Assembly (NCBI RefSeq): GCF_014652235.1
Contig: NZ_BMYK01000003.1
Coordinates: forward strand, 248,001-312,000
Direction of reading: 5' to 3'
Source: Pseudorhodoferax aquiterrae
GTDB lineage: Bacteria; Pseudomonadota; Gammaproteobacteria; Burkholderiales; Burkholderiaceae_C
Length of the DNA stretch: 64,000 nt
The translations under genes were made by a program, and so were the position numbers. The notes below the pieces were generated by a model. That model made no database searches. It was given only the letters and a program-made list of their open reading frames with translations, and was not told the DNA's origin. Below are positions 26,263 to 35,012 of the stretch, piece after piece (position 1 is the first letter of the stretch; each line of letters opens with the position of its first letter).

Positions 26263-27153
26263 ATGTTCAGTTACCGCCACGCCTTCCATGCGGGCAACCA
26301 CGCCGACGTGCTCAAGCACCTGGTGCTGGTCGCCATCCTGCGCCATCTTGCCGAGAAGGAGACCGCGCTGGCCCTGCTGGATTCGCACGCCGGCGCCGGC
26401 CTGTACCGGCTCGATGGCGACTACGCCGCCACCAGCGGCGAGGCCGCCGACGGCGTGCTGCGGCTGCTGCAGGTGCCCGCCGCCCAGCGCAAGGATTGGC
26501 CCGCCGCGCTGACCGACTACCTCGCGCTCCTGGCCAGCTTCAACCCAAGCGGCGGCCACCGCATCTATCCCGGCTCACCCTTCGTGATGCACCGGCTGGC
26601 CCGCCCGCAGGACCGGCTCAAGCTGTTCGAGATGCATCCCACGGACGCCAAGACGCTGCAGGCCAACATCGACCAGCTCGAGGCCGGACGCCAGGTCGCG
26701 GTGTTCCGCGAGGACGGATTCGAGGGCGTGCGCCGCTTTCTGCCGCCGCCCTCGCGCCGTGCCCTGTTGTTGTGCGACCCGAGCTACGAACTCAAGAGCG
26801 ACTACGGCCGCGTGGTCGAGCTGCAGACCATGGCGCTGCAGCGCTTTCCCACGGGCACCAGCATGGTGTGGTACCCGCTCATCGCCCGCAACGAGGCCCA
26901 CATCCTGCCGCGCAAGCTCAAGAGCGTGGCCACGCGCGCGGGCAAACCCTGGCTGCATGCCACGCTGACCGTGAAGGGCGCCAAGCAGGCGGTGGCGGGC
27001 GAACGCCGCCCGGGCCTGCCGGCCAGCGGCGTGTTCGTGGTGAACCCGCCCTACACGCTGAGGCCGGCGCTGGAGCAGGTGCTGCCGCTGCTCGCGGAAC
27101 TGCTCGCGCAGGACCAGCACGCCGCCCATGCGCTGGAGACCCAGGGCGGCTGA
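26263..27153 (+). CDS. rlmJ: 23S rRNA (adenine(2030)-N6)-methyltransferase RlmJ
   Basis: A 296-residue methyltransferase. The start [19 protein letters not shown] is a conserved RlmJ signature, and [11 protein letters not shown] is motif I for SAM binding. The catalytic motif reads [12 protein letters not shown], where most N6-adenine methyltransferases have DPPY; Pro to Ser is an odd change. The C-terminal NPPYTLRP motif is present. It acts on 23S rRNA during ribosome assembly. It is divergent from the kinase across 27 bases. Confidence 0.93.
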   Translation: MFSYRHAFHAGNHADVLKHLVLVAILRHLAEKETALALLDSHAGAGLYRLDGDYAATSGEAADGVLRLLQVPAAQRKDWPAALTDYLALLASFNPSGGHRIYPGSPFVMHRLARPQDRLKLFEMHPTDAKTLQANIDQLEAGRQVAVFREDGFEGVRRFLPPPSRRALLLCDPSYELKSDYGRVVELQTMALQRFPTGTSMVWYPLIARNEAHILPRKLKSVATRAGKPWLHATLTVKGAKQAVAGERRPGLPASGVFVVNPPYTLRPALEQVLPLLAELLAQDQHAAHALETQGG

Positions 27154-27189
27154 AGCGCGACTGAGTAGGCCGCGGCGCGCGGCCGCGGA

Positions 27190-28032
27190 TCAAAAGTGGA
27201 AGTCGGCGCGCAGCATCGGCGTCTTGGCCAGCGAGCCCGGCACGGCGTGCGGGTTGCCGAACTTGTTGCGCCAGTACTGGTATCCCACGCCCACACGGAA
27301 CGCGTTCTTGCCCGCGCCGATGTGCGGCGACACGTCGTAGAACAGCGTCATGTCCAGGTTGGTCTCGGGAGAGGTCGGGCCGCCGAATTCGTTCTTGCCC
27401 TTGTCGCCGATGTAGTTCAGGAAGCCCTCGAACGACAGGCCGGTGCTGCCCACCGGGATGCCCCAGGCCAGGTTCAGCATGGGATGAGTGTCGTAGGTGT
27501 AGCGCTCGGTGATGCCGCGCGGCTTGTTGCTCTCCCACAGCGCGTACACGCCGACGTTCAGGAAGCCGGCGGGCACGTCGATCATGAAGGTCGGGCCGGC
27601 CACCACCATGCGCTTCTTGGACGCATAGTTGTCGTCGTTCTTGGTGTTGACGTCGAAACCGGCCGTCAGGCCCAGGCCCTTGACCGGGCCGAAGGCAAAG
27701 GACTTGCCCGTGACCTTGCCCAGGTCCAGCGTATGGCGGTAGACCACGTAGATCTCCTGCGCATTGCTGTCCTTGCCATCGGACATCAGGAAGTCGACGT
27801 TGAGGAAGTTGCTGCCGTACTTGTAGCCGCTGGCATGCGTGAAGTTGACGATGGTCTTCTCGATGTCCTGCGGGTTGTAGGGCTCGGCGAACTTGGTGCC
27901 CCAGCGCACGCCCATGGAGGTGTCGCTCCAGTCGGCGGCCTGGGCGCCGATGGCGGCGCAGGTCAGCGCGGCGGCGGCCGCAAAACGAAAGATGTAATGG
28001 TTTTGGTGCATGGGGAAGGTTTCAGTGGTCAT
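27190..28032 (-). CDS. Tsx-like outer-membrane channel protein
   Basis: A 280-residue outer-membrane beta-barrel protein. The signal peptide ends AAIGAQA-ADWSD (about residue 33 from the listed start). Aromatic/Gly-rich strands (FLNVDFLMSDG, GLGLTAGFDVNT, GFLNVGVYALWES, NAFRVGVGYQYWRN) end with Phe (RADFHF), the hallmark of outer-membrane proteins. Tsx/OmpK-type channels pass nucleosides and related molecules. ATG at 28032 or 28011 could be the start. It lies ~158 bases downstream of a LysR gene on the same strand, with an inverted repeat between (28128-28143). Confidence 0.8.
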   Translation of the reverse strand: MTTETFPMHQNHYIFRFAAAAALTCAAIGAQAADWSDTSMGVRWGTKFAEPYNPQDIEKTIVNFTHASGYKYGSNFLNVDFLMSDGKDSNAQEIYVVYRHTLDLGKVTGKSFAFGPVKGLGLTAGFDVNTKNDDNYASKKRMVVAGPTFMIDVPAGFLNVGVYALWESNKPRGITERYTYDTHPMLNLAWGIPVGSTGLSFEGFLNYIGDKGKNEFGGPTSPETNLDMTLFYDVSPHIGAGKNAFRVGVGYQYWRNKFGNPHAVPGSLAKTPMLRADFHF

Positions 28033-28127
28033 CGCACAGTGCTCACAGCAACCAACGTGCCATGTACTGCGCGAACGATCGTAGCCATGGCCGCCACGCC
28101 GGGCATCTGACTTCCAGTTCGCACGCG

Positions 28128-28143
28128 ATACGCAATCGCGTAT
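28128..28143. promoter_or_regulatory. Candidate operator, inverted repeat ATACGC-N4-GCGTAT
   Basis: ATACGC (28128-28133) and GCGTAT (28138-28143) form a perfect 6-bp inverted repeat with a 4-base spacer, about 96 bases upstream of the Tsx-like start and between it and the lysR gene. The dyad is the size of a transcription-factor half-site pair; it could also be a weak hairpin. It is not a LysR T-N11-A site in the strict sense. Confidence 0.4.
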
Positions 28144-28190
28144 GCCGCGTCGCCGCGGTTCACCTATACGCGCGCACCCTGGCGCGGGCA

Positions 28191-29084
28191 TCAAGGCGCT
28201 GCGGCCAGCACCTCGCGCGCCACGGCCACGAACGAGGCCAGCACGGCCAGACCGGCGTCCTCTTTGCGCCAGGCCAGCGCGCCCACCGTCAGCGGCACCA
28301 GGCCGCGCACGGGCACCAGCCGTGCCCCGCGCATGCCGGCCTGCGCCAGCGATGCCGGCACCAGCGCCACGCCCAGGCCGGCCGCGACCATGGCGACCAC
28401 GGTCAGCCACTGGCGCGCCGCATGGCGCGTGCGCGGGTGGATGCCGGCGCGGTTGAACACCGCGATCACGTTGTCGTAGTTGGCCGGCGCCACATCGCGC
28501 GCGAACATCACGAAGTTCTCGTCGGCCAGGCGCTTCAGGTCGATGCTTTTCTCGCCCGCCAGCGGGTGCGCCTCGGGCAGACAGCAGACCAGCCGGTCGT
28601 CGGCCAATGGCAGGCTGGCCAGCGCCGCAGGAAACGCCTTGGCGTTGAGAAAGCCCGCATGCAGCTGCCCGTGGCGCAACGCCTCGAGTTGCTCGGCCGA
28701 GGACATCTCGCGCAGGTTGACTTCGATGTCGGGCCGGCGCGCCCCGAAAGTCTCGACGATGCGCGGCACCTCGCGGTAGACCATGGAGCCGGTCATGCCC
28801 AATTCCAGCCGACCGCGCATGCCGGCGGCCACGGCCTGGGCCGCCTCGCGCGCCGCGGCCACACGCTCCAGAACCAGCCGCGCCTGGGCCAGATAGGCCG
28901 CGCCGGCCGGCGTCAGCGCCACCTGCTTGCTGTTGCGTTCGAGCAGGCGCACGCCCAACTCTTCCTCCAGCGCCTTGATGGCCGAGCTCAGCGGCGGTTG
29001 GGTGATGGCCAGGCGCTGGGCGGCACGGCCGAAGTGCAGTTCCTCGGCGAGGACGACGAAGTAGCGCAGCAGGTGCAGTTTCAT
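28191..29084 (-). CDS. LysR-family transcriptional regulator
   Basis: A 297-residue regulator. The N-terminal winged helix-turn-helix (residues ~1-60, LHFGRAAQRLAITQPPLSSAIKALEEELG) is followed by a periplasmic-binding-fold ligand domain (about 90-290). It would bind DNA as a tetramer and respond to a small molecule. The only close target candidate by position is the Tsx-like gene downstream, or its divergent neighbour, the lipoprotein gene, 108 bases away. The ligand is unknown. Confidence 0.92.
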   Translation of the reverse strand: MKLHLLRYFVVLAEELHFGRAAQRLAITQPPLSSAIKALEEELGVRLLERNSKQVALTPAGAAYLAQARLVLERVAAAREAAQAVAAGMRGRLELGMTGSMVYREVPRIVETFGARRPDIEVNLREMSSAEQLEALRHGQLHAGFLNAKAFPAALASLPLADDRLVCCLPEAHPLAGEKSIDLKRLADENFVMFARDVAPANYDNVIAVFNRAGIHPRTRHAARQWLTVVAMVAAGLGVALVPASLAQAGMRGARLVPVRGLVPLTVGALAWRKEDAGLAVLASFVAVAREVLAAAP

Positions 29085-29192
29085 GGTGGGCCAGCAGTAT
29101 GGTCCTTCGCCGGCGCAGCATGACCCGGGACACTGGGGCCGGGCCGCCCCGGCGGCCTATGGTGGCGGTCCCTTGTGCCATCGGTGTCCGCC

Positions 29193-31682
29193 ATGCCCAT
29201 CTGCCTGCGCTTCCCGCGATCGCTGCTTCGGCCCTGGCGCTGGCTGGCCACCGGCCTCTGTGCTGCACTGCTGGCCGCCTGCGGCGGTGGCGGCGGCGAC
29301 GAGGGGCCGACGCCGCCCCCGCGCACGCCGGACACCGTGAGCGCCGTGATCGGCCCGGCCGGCGGCACCGTGACCGGCAGCGACGGCGTACAGGTCATCG
29401 TGCCACCCGGCGCACTCCGCGAGGACACGCGGATCGCCGTCACGCGCCATGCCGACGATGGCCCCCAGTTCGACCTGGCGCTGGCGACCCCGCCGACCGT
29501 CTATGCCTTCACACCGCACGGCCTCGTGTTCGACCAGCCGGTGACGGTGCGCATGCCGGTGCCGGCGGGCGCGACCGCGCCGCGCGCGCTCTTCGCCGCC
29601 AGCGGCGCGGACTGGAGCGAGCAGGACGCCGTGGCCGAAGCCGGCTTCCTGAACGTGCAGCGCAACACCTTCTCCTGGGGCACGGTGTACTGGGGCCAGG
29701 GCTGCACGGGCAGCGCTGATGGCAACCCCGACTGGTGTTTCGTCCCCTGGGGCACCACCGCCGTCGCGGCCACGCCGGCCAGCGCGCTGATCCCACTCCA
29801 GACGCCCGGCCCCTACAGCGCGGGCAGCTACCGACTGGACGCTGCCGCCGCCTTGAGCGTCACCGCCACCTATGTGATGTACCCCAGCTGCGTCACGGCC
29901 CAGCTGCGGCTGGTGCGCCGCAAGCTCGACGTCCCCTCGGCCGTGCTGGAGACGCTGGCCACAGCGCAGAGCAGCTTGCAGATCGGCGGCCACCCCTGGA
30001 GCACGCGCGGCGCCGCCGGCAGCACCACCTTCGCGCCGATCGCGCTGGACCACCGCGACGCGGGCCGCCATGCCTACGGCGTGTACGTCAGCTGCACGCG
30101 CAGCAACGGCCAGACGCGCGAGTTCGGCGAATCCCTGGTGCTGCACATCGCCGTGCCCACGCCCACCGTGCTCCACACCGTGGGCGGCAGCGTCAGCGGC
30201 CTCACGGGCGCGGGCCTGGTGCTGCGCAACAACGGTGGCGACGACCTGGCCGTGGCGGCCGATGGAAGCTTCCGCTTCGCCACCGCCATCGGTGCGGGAA
30301 CACCCTATGACGTGACGGTCGCCGCAGCACCCGCCGGCCAGCGCTGCACCGTGACCAACGGCAGTGGCACCGCCAGCGCCGACGTGCGCAATGTGACGGT
30401 CAGCTGCAGCACAGCGCCCGGCGGCGCCAGGACCTGGCAGCCGGCAGCGCCACTGCCGCCCGTAGCCAGCGGCTCGGCCACCGAGCCGCAACTGGCCGTG
30501 GCCGCCGATGGCTCGGCCACGGCCCTGTGGTTGCAGGCATCGGGCCTGTGGTCCAGCCGCTACACGCCCGCGGGTGGCTGGGGTGCCGCGCAGCGCGTGG
30601 ACAACGCCAGCAGCAGCGTGCCGCGCGCGCCGCGCGTGGCCGTCGACGGCCAGGGCCATGCCATGGCGCTGTGGGTACAGGCCGACGCGAACGACACCGC
30701 CCGCCTTGCGATCTGGGCCAGCCACCACGACGGCAGCGGCTGGTCCACACGCCAGATCGACGAGGGCAGCGAACATGCAGGCGAGCCCGAGCTCGCGGCA
30801 GACCCGGTCGGCAACTTCATGGCCGTGTGGTCCGAACAGGTTTCGGGCAGCAGCCGCATCCGCGCCCGACGCTTCGTGGCCGGCGACGGCTGGTCCAGCG
30901 GGCCGATGCCGGTGGACGGCGGCATCGGGCGCGCCACCACGCCGCGCGTGGCCATGGACGGCAACGGCATGGCCATCGCGGTGTGGACGCAGTACGACGG
31001 CACGCGCGAGCGCATCGTGGCCAACCGCTTCAATGGCATCGGCTGGTCCACCGCCGACACCATCGACGCCAGCAACACGGGCGAGCACAGCGATCCGCAA
31101 CTGGTCGGCAACGCGGCCGGCCAGGCCATCGTGGCCTGGATCCACCGCGGCAGCGCCACGCCACAACTGCTGGCGCGCAGCTACACGCCATCGACCGGCT
31201 GGAGCGGGACGGTCCAGCCGCTGAACATCGGCGCGGCCAGCCCGCTGGCGCACCGCCTCGCACTGAACAGCCAGGGCCAGGCCATGGCGCTCTGGCAGGA
31301 AGGCATCGGCGATGTGAACACGCTCTGGTCGCGCAGCTACCAGACCACGACCGGCTGGAACGGCACGGTGCAACAGGTCGACGCCGCCCTGCCCGCCACC
31401 GACGCCATGGCCAGGCTGTGCCTCGCCAGCGACGCGGGCGGCGACGCGATCGCGGTCTGGTCGCACAAGGCGGCGGGCGGCCACCGCGACCTCTATGCGA
31501 GCCGCTGGAGCCCGGCCGGCAGCGCCTGGAGCACCGCCACGCTGCTGGAGACCGACGACAGCGGCAGCATGGGCGTGGACCAGTGCGGCCTGGGCACGGA
31601 CGCAGGCGGCAATGCCGTCGCGCTCTGGAACCAGGCCGGCAGCGACGACGTCTTCCGTCTGCACAGCAGCCTGTTCCGCTGA
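29193..31682 (+). CDS. Large lipoprotein with ZU5-like domain and beta-propeller repeats
   Basis: A 829-residue secreted protein. The signal peptide ends with lipobox LLAAC (Cys ~30), followed by a Gly-rich linker, so it is lipid-anchored. Residues ~45-145 resemble a ZU5/IPT-like beta domain (GPAGGTVTGSDGVQVIVPPG). About eight repeats of a ~50-residue unit from ~430 share a D/N-x-x-G-x-x-(M/A)-A-(L/V)-W core (GHAMALWVQ, GNFMAVWSEQ, GMAIAVWTQ, GQAIVAWIH, GQAMALWQE, GDAIAVWSH, GNAVALWNQ), a likely eight-bladed propeller. Role unknown; adhesion or ligand binding at the cell surface is a guess. GTG at 29175 is an alternative start. The sensor kinase follows 33 bases later. Confidence 0.83.
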   Translation: MPICLRFPRSLLRPWRWLATGLCAALLAACGGGGGDEGPTPPPRTPDTVSAVIGPAGGTVTGSDGVQVIVPPGALREDTRIAVTRHADDGPQFDLALATPPTVYAFTPHGLVFDQPVTVRMPVPAGATAPRALFAASGADWSEQDAVAEAGFLNVQRNTFSWGTVYWGQGCTGSADGNPDWCFVPWGTTAVAATPASALIPLQTPGPYSAGSYRLDAAAALSVTATYVMYPSCVTAQLRLVRRKLDVPSAVLETLATAQSSLQIGGHPWSTRGAAGSTTFAPIALDHRDAGRHAYGVYVSCTRSNGQTREFGESLVLHIAVPTPTVLHTVGGSVSGLTGAGLVLRNNGGDDLAVAADGSFRFATAIGAGTPYDVTVAAAPAGQRCTVTNGSGTASADVRNVTVSCSTAPGGARTWQPAAPLPPVASGSATEPQLAVAADGSATALWLQASGLWSSRYTPAGGWGAAQRVDNASSSVPRAPRVAVDGQGHAMALWVQADANDTARLAIWASHHDGSGWSTRQIDEGSEHAGEPELAADPVGNFMAVWSEQVSGSSRIRARRFVAGDGWSSGPMPVDGGIGRATTPRVAMDGNGMAIAVWTQYDGTRERIVANRFNGIGWSTADTIDASNTGEHSDPQLVGNAAGQAIVAWIHRGSATPQLLARSYTPSTGWSGTVQPLNIGAASPLAHRLALNSQGQAMALWQEGIGDVNTLWSRSYQTTTGWNGTVQQVDAALPATDAMARLCLASDAGGDAIAVWSHKAAGGHRDLYASRWSPAGSAWSTATLLETDDSGSMGVDQCGLGTDAGGNAVALWNQAGSDDVFRLHSSLFR

Positions 31683-31715
31683 ACCGCTGCGCGCCGGGCC
31701 CTAACATGGGGTCCC

Positions 31716-33503
31716 ATGCCCCCAGCCCCGCCCTCCGCCAGCACCGATGCGCGCGTGCTGCGCGAACAGGTGGCCGCGCTGTACGCCACGATGCCGGCGT
31801 CCACCGCCATCGACGTGCTGCTGGCCTGGGGCCTTTGCGCCCTGCTGTACTGGCAGACGCGCAACGCAGGCATCCTCGTCTGGCTGGGCCTGCACTTCAT
31901 CCAGGTGCTGCGCTACCCGCTGATCCACGCCTACTTCCGCGACCCGCAGGCGGCCGAGCGCAGCGCCTTCTGGGCCCGACGCCATTGGCGCGAACTGCTG
32001 TACTACAGCATCACCTGGGGCCTGGCGCCCTGGCTGTTCCTGCCGGCCGACAGCCTGCCGCTGACGGCGCTGATGATGCTCACCATGCTGGGCCTGTGCA
32101 GCGGCGGCGTGCCCTCGGTGGCACCGCGCTGGCCCTCGGTGCTGGCCTTCGTCGTGCCGATGACGGTGGGACTCATCACGGCCCTGGCCTGGCGCGCCGA
32201 CACCATCCACCTGTTCCTGGCGGCCTGCGCCGTTCTGCACGTGGGCGCCACGCTGCACTTCGCGCACGCCCAGCACCGGCTGCTGACCACGGCACTGACC
32301 ACGCGCTTCGAGAAGGAGGCCCTGGCCGACGCGCTGGCGCACCAGGTGCAGATCACGCAGCAGGCCAGCGAAGAGAAGACGCGCTTCTTCGCGGCCGCCA
32401 GCCACGACCTGCGCCAGCCGCTGCACGCGATCGCGCTGTTCGGCGTGGTGCTCGAGCGCGAGCTGCAAGGCCATGCGAGCCAGCCGCATGCGCAGCGCCT
32501 CATGCGCGCCGTGAACGCACTGAGCGGCTCGCTGGACACCATGCTGGACGTCTCGCAGCTCGACGCCGGCGTGGTGCCCGCGCAGCCGCAGGCCGTGCCG
32601 CTGCGCAGCGTGCTGCTGGCCGTGCAGGCCCTGGCCGCCACGCGCGCCGAGGCGCGCGCGCTGCAGCTGCGCGTGCGCACCACGCCGCTGTGGGTGCGCA
32701 CCGACCCGCAGCTGCTGCAGCGCCTGCTGGCCAACCTGGTGGAGAACGCCATCAAGTACACGCCCACCGGCGGCGTGCTGGTGCTCGCGCGTGCGCGCGG
32801 CGCCGAGGTCTGGCTGGACGTGGTGGACACCGGCGTGGGCATCGCGCCCGAGCACCACGAGCGCGTGTTCCAGGAGTTCTACCAGGTGCACAACCCGGGC
32901 CGCGACCGCGCCCAGGGCCTGGGCATCGGCCTGTCCATCGTCCGCCGGCTCTCGCGCCTGCTGGACCATCCGGTCGCGCTGCACTCGCGGCCCGGCCGCG
33001 GCAGCCGCTTCCGCGTGCGGCTGCCGCTGGCCCAGGCACCGGCCCAACTGCCCACGCCGGCCGCCGCACCGGCGGGCGCGCTGGCCGCCGCCACCCTCCC
33101 ACGCCATGTGCTGCTGCTAGACGACGAGGCCGACATCACCGATGCGCTGGCCGCCTTCCTGCGCGGCGAGGGCATCGCCACCGCAAGCGCGCGCGACGAG
33201 CACGAAGCCATGCAGCAGCTGGAGCGGGCCACGGCCGCCGGCCAGCCCTTCGACGCACTGCTGTGCGACTACCGCCTGGCCGACGGCGCCGACGGCCTGG
33301 ACGCCGCGCTACGCCTGCAGGCACATGCGGGCAATACTCCGGGCCTGCTGCTCATCACCGGTGAGACCGCGCCCGAGCGCCTGCAGCGCGTGCACGACTC
33401 GGGCGTGCCGGTGCTGTTCAAACCGGTACAGCCCGAGCGGCTGCTGCAGGCGCTGGCCGAACTCAGTACGACTTCGGCAGGCCCAGCACCTTCTCCGCGA
33501 TGA
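31716..33503 (+). CDS. Hybrid sensor histidine kinase/response regulator, inner membrane
   Basis: A 595-residue protein. Four to six helices lie in residues ~25-185, a short coiled linker follows, then HisKA with the H-box FFAAASHDLRQPLHAI (phospho-His ~230) and an ATPase domain (NLVENAIKYT N-box, VDTGVGI G1 box, GLGIGLSIV G2). The C-terminal receiver (about 465-585) has acceptor Asp ~518 (LLCDYRLADG), acidic pocket DDEAD and conserved Lys in LFKPVQP. It is a membrane sensor with short loops, so it may sense in the bilayer. No separate response regulator is adjacent. Its last 41 bases overlap the convergent acyl-CoA dehydrogenase gene. Confidence 0.9.
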   Translation: MPPAPPSASTDARVLREQVAALYATMPASTAIDVLLAWGLCALLYWQTRNAGILVWLGLHFIQVLRYPLIHAYFRDPQAAERSAFWARRHWRELLYYSITWGLAPWLFLPADSLPLTALMMLTMLGLCSGGVPSVAPRWPSVLAFVVPMTVGLITALAWRADTIHLFLAACAVLHVGATLHFAHAQHRLLTTALTTRFEKEALADALAHQVQITQQASEEKTRFFAAASHDLRQPLHAIALFGVVLERELQGHASQPHAQRLMRAVNALSGSLDTMLDVSQLDAGVVPAQPQAVPLRSVLLAVQALAATRAEARALQLRVRTTPLWVRTDPQLLQRLLANLVENAIKYTPTGGVLVLARARGAEVWLDVVDTGVGIAPEHHERVFQEFYQVHNPGRDRAQGLGIGLSIVRRLSRLLDHPVALHSRPGRGSRFRVRLPLAQAPAQLPTPAAAPAGALAAATLPRHVLLLDDEADITDALAAFLRGEGIATASARDEHEAMQQLERATAAGQPFDALLCDYRLADGADGLDAALRLQAHAGNTPGLLLITGETAPERLQRVHDSGVPVLFKPVQPERLLQALAELSTTSAGPAPSPR

Positions 33504-34626
33504 AGCACAGGATCAGCTGCGGGCTGACCGGCGCTAGCCGCGGGATCCAGGCCTCGCGCATGTAGCGCTCCACGTGGTATTCCTTGGCGTAGCCCATGCC
33601 GCCGTGCGTGAGGATGGCGTTCTCGCAGGCGTGGAAGCAGGCCTCGGCCCCCAGGTACTTGGCGGCATTGGCCTCGGCACCGCAGGGCTGGTGGGCGTCG
33701 TAGAGGCTCGCGGCCTTGTGCACCATGAGGTGGGCCGCCTCGAGTTCCATCCACGACTTCGCCAGGGGATGCTGGATGCCCTGGTTCTGGCCGATCGGCC
33801 GGTCGAACACCACGCGCTCCTTCGCGTACTGGGCACCACGCGCGAGTGCCGCGCGGCCCAGGCCGATGGCCTCGGCCGCGATCAGGATGCGCTCGGGGTT
33901 CAGGCCGTGCAGGATGTAGCTGAAACCCTTGCCTTCCTCGCCGATGCGGTCCTCCACCGGAATGCGCAGGCCGTCGATGAAGACCTGGTTGGAGTCCACC
34001 GCCTTGCGGCCCATCTTCTCGATCTCGCGCACCTCCACCGTGCTGCGGTCCAGGTCGGTGTAGAACAGGGAGAGGCCCTCGGTTCCGCGCGCCTCCTCCA
34101 CCGGCGTGGTGCGCGCCAGCAGCAGGATCTTGTTGGCCACCTGGGCCGTGGAGATCCAGACCTTCTGGCCCGACACCCGGTAGTGGTCGCCCTGGCGCAC
34201 GGCGCGCGTCTTCAGGCGCAGCGTGTTCAGGCCGGTGTTGGGCTCGGTCACGCCGAAGCAGGCCTTGTCGCGCCCGGCGATCAAGGGCGGCAGCCAGCGC
34301 TGCCTCTGCGCGTCGCTGCCGAAGACCACGGCCGGATGCAGGCCGAAGATGTTCATGTGCACGGCCGAGGCGCCCGACAGGCCGGCGCCCGTGGCGCTGA
34401 TGGTGTGCATCATGAGCGCGGCCTCGGTGATGCCCAGGCCGGCCCCGCCATAGGCCTCGGGCATGGCGATGCCGAGCCAGCCGGCCTGCGCCATGGCCTG
34501 GTGGAAGTCGTCGGGAAAGCCGCCCTCGCGGTCGCGGCGCAGCCAGTAGTCGGCATCGAAGGGCGCGCAGACGCGCTGCACGGCATCGACGATCTGCTGC
34601 TGTTGTTCGCTCAGGTTGAAGTCCAT
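33463..34626 (-). CDS. Acyl-CoA dehydrogenase
   Basis: A 387-residue flavoprotein that introduces a 2,3 double bond into an acyl-CoA and passes electrons to ETF. It has the signatures FGVTEPNTG (flavin/substrate loop) and KVWISTAQVANKILL, and the C-terminal half includes GAEACFHACENAILTHGGMGYAKEYHVERYMR. The catalytic base is usually Glu in this C-terminal region; it cannot be assigned with certainty here. It is the last gene of the operon Bug protein - CoA-transferase - cupin - acyl-CoA dehydrogenase, starting 8 bases after the cupin gene. Its 3' end overlaps the sensor kinase tail to tail by 41 bases. Confidence 0.93.
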   Translation of the reverse strand: MDFNLSEQQQQIVDAVQRVCAPFDADYWLRRDREGGFPDDFHQAMAQAGWLGIAMPEAYGGAGLGITEAALMMHTISATGAGLSGASAVHMNIFGLHPAVVFGSDAQRQRWLPPLIAGRDKACFGVTEPNTGLNTLRLKTRAVRQGDHYRVSGQKVWISTAQVANKILLLARTTPVEEARGTEGLSLFYTDLDRSTVEVREIEKMGRKAVDSNQVFIDGLRIPVEDRIGEEGKGFSYILHGLNPERILIAAEAIGLGRAALARGAQYAKERVVFDRPIGQNQGIQHPLAKSWMELEAAHLMVHKAASLYDAHQPCGAEANAAKYLGAEACFHACENAILTHGGMGYAKEYHVERYMREAWIPRLAPVSPQLILCFIAEKVLGLPKSY

Positions 34627-34634
34627 GGGGGCTC

Positions 34635-35012
34635 TCAGGGGCGGCGGACCAGGGCCGGGTTCTCGCCGTAGGGGGGGCTGTAGATGACGAGCAGGCGCGC
34701 GGGCTGTTCGCTCGTCACGGTGAAGACATGCATGGTGTCGGCCGGGAACAGGCAGCAGTCGCCGGGCTGCATCTCGAACACCTCGCCGCCGACCTCGGCG
34801 CGCGCCTGGCCTTCGAGCAGGTAGCAGACCTGCTCCATGCCTGGGTGCGCATGGGGCAGCGCGCCGCCGCCGGCGCCTATGGTGCCCAGCACCACTTCCA
34901 GATGCCGCGCGCCGTTGGCCGGGCCGATCAGGCGCTGGTTGTGGGTGTGGTCGTGGTTGGCCGGGCTGTAGGCGGGCACTTCGCTGCTGCGCACGAACAG
35001 GGGCGATCTCAT
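34635..35012 (-). CDS. Small cupin-domain protein
   Basis: A 125-residue single-domain cupin. The metal-binding motifs are visible: motif 1 PHAHPGMEQVCYLLEG (H-x-H ... E) and motif 2 PGDCCLFPADTMHVF, the last His completing the site. Such cupins act as isomerases, decarboxylases or dioxygenases, or as regulators. The start ATG overlaps the CoA-transferase stop by 4 bases (ATGA), so it is made with that enzyme. The substrate is probably a small organic acid or its CoA ester, judged only by context. Confidence 0.85.
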   Translation of the reverse strand: MRSPLFVRSSEVPAYSPANHDHTHNQRLIGPANGARHLEVVLGTIGAGGGALPHAHPGMEQVCYLLEGQARAEVGGEVFEMQPGDCCLFPADTMHVFTVTSEQPARLLVIYSPPYGENPALVRRP

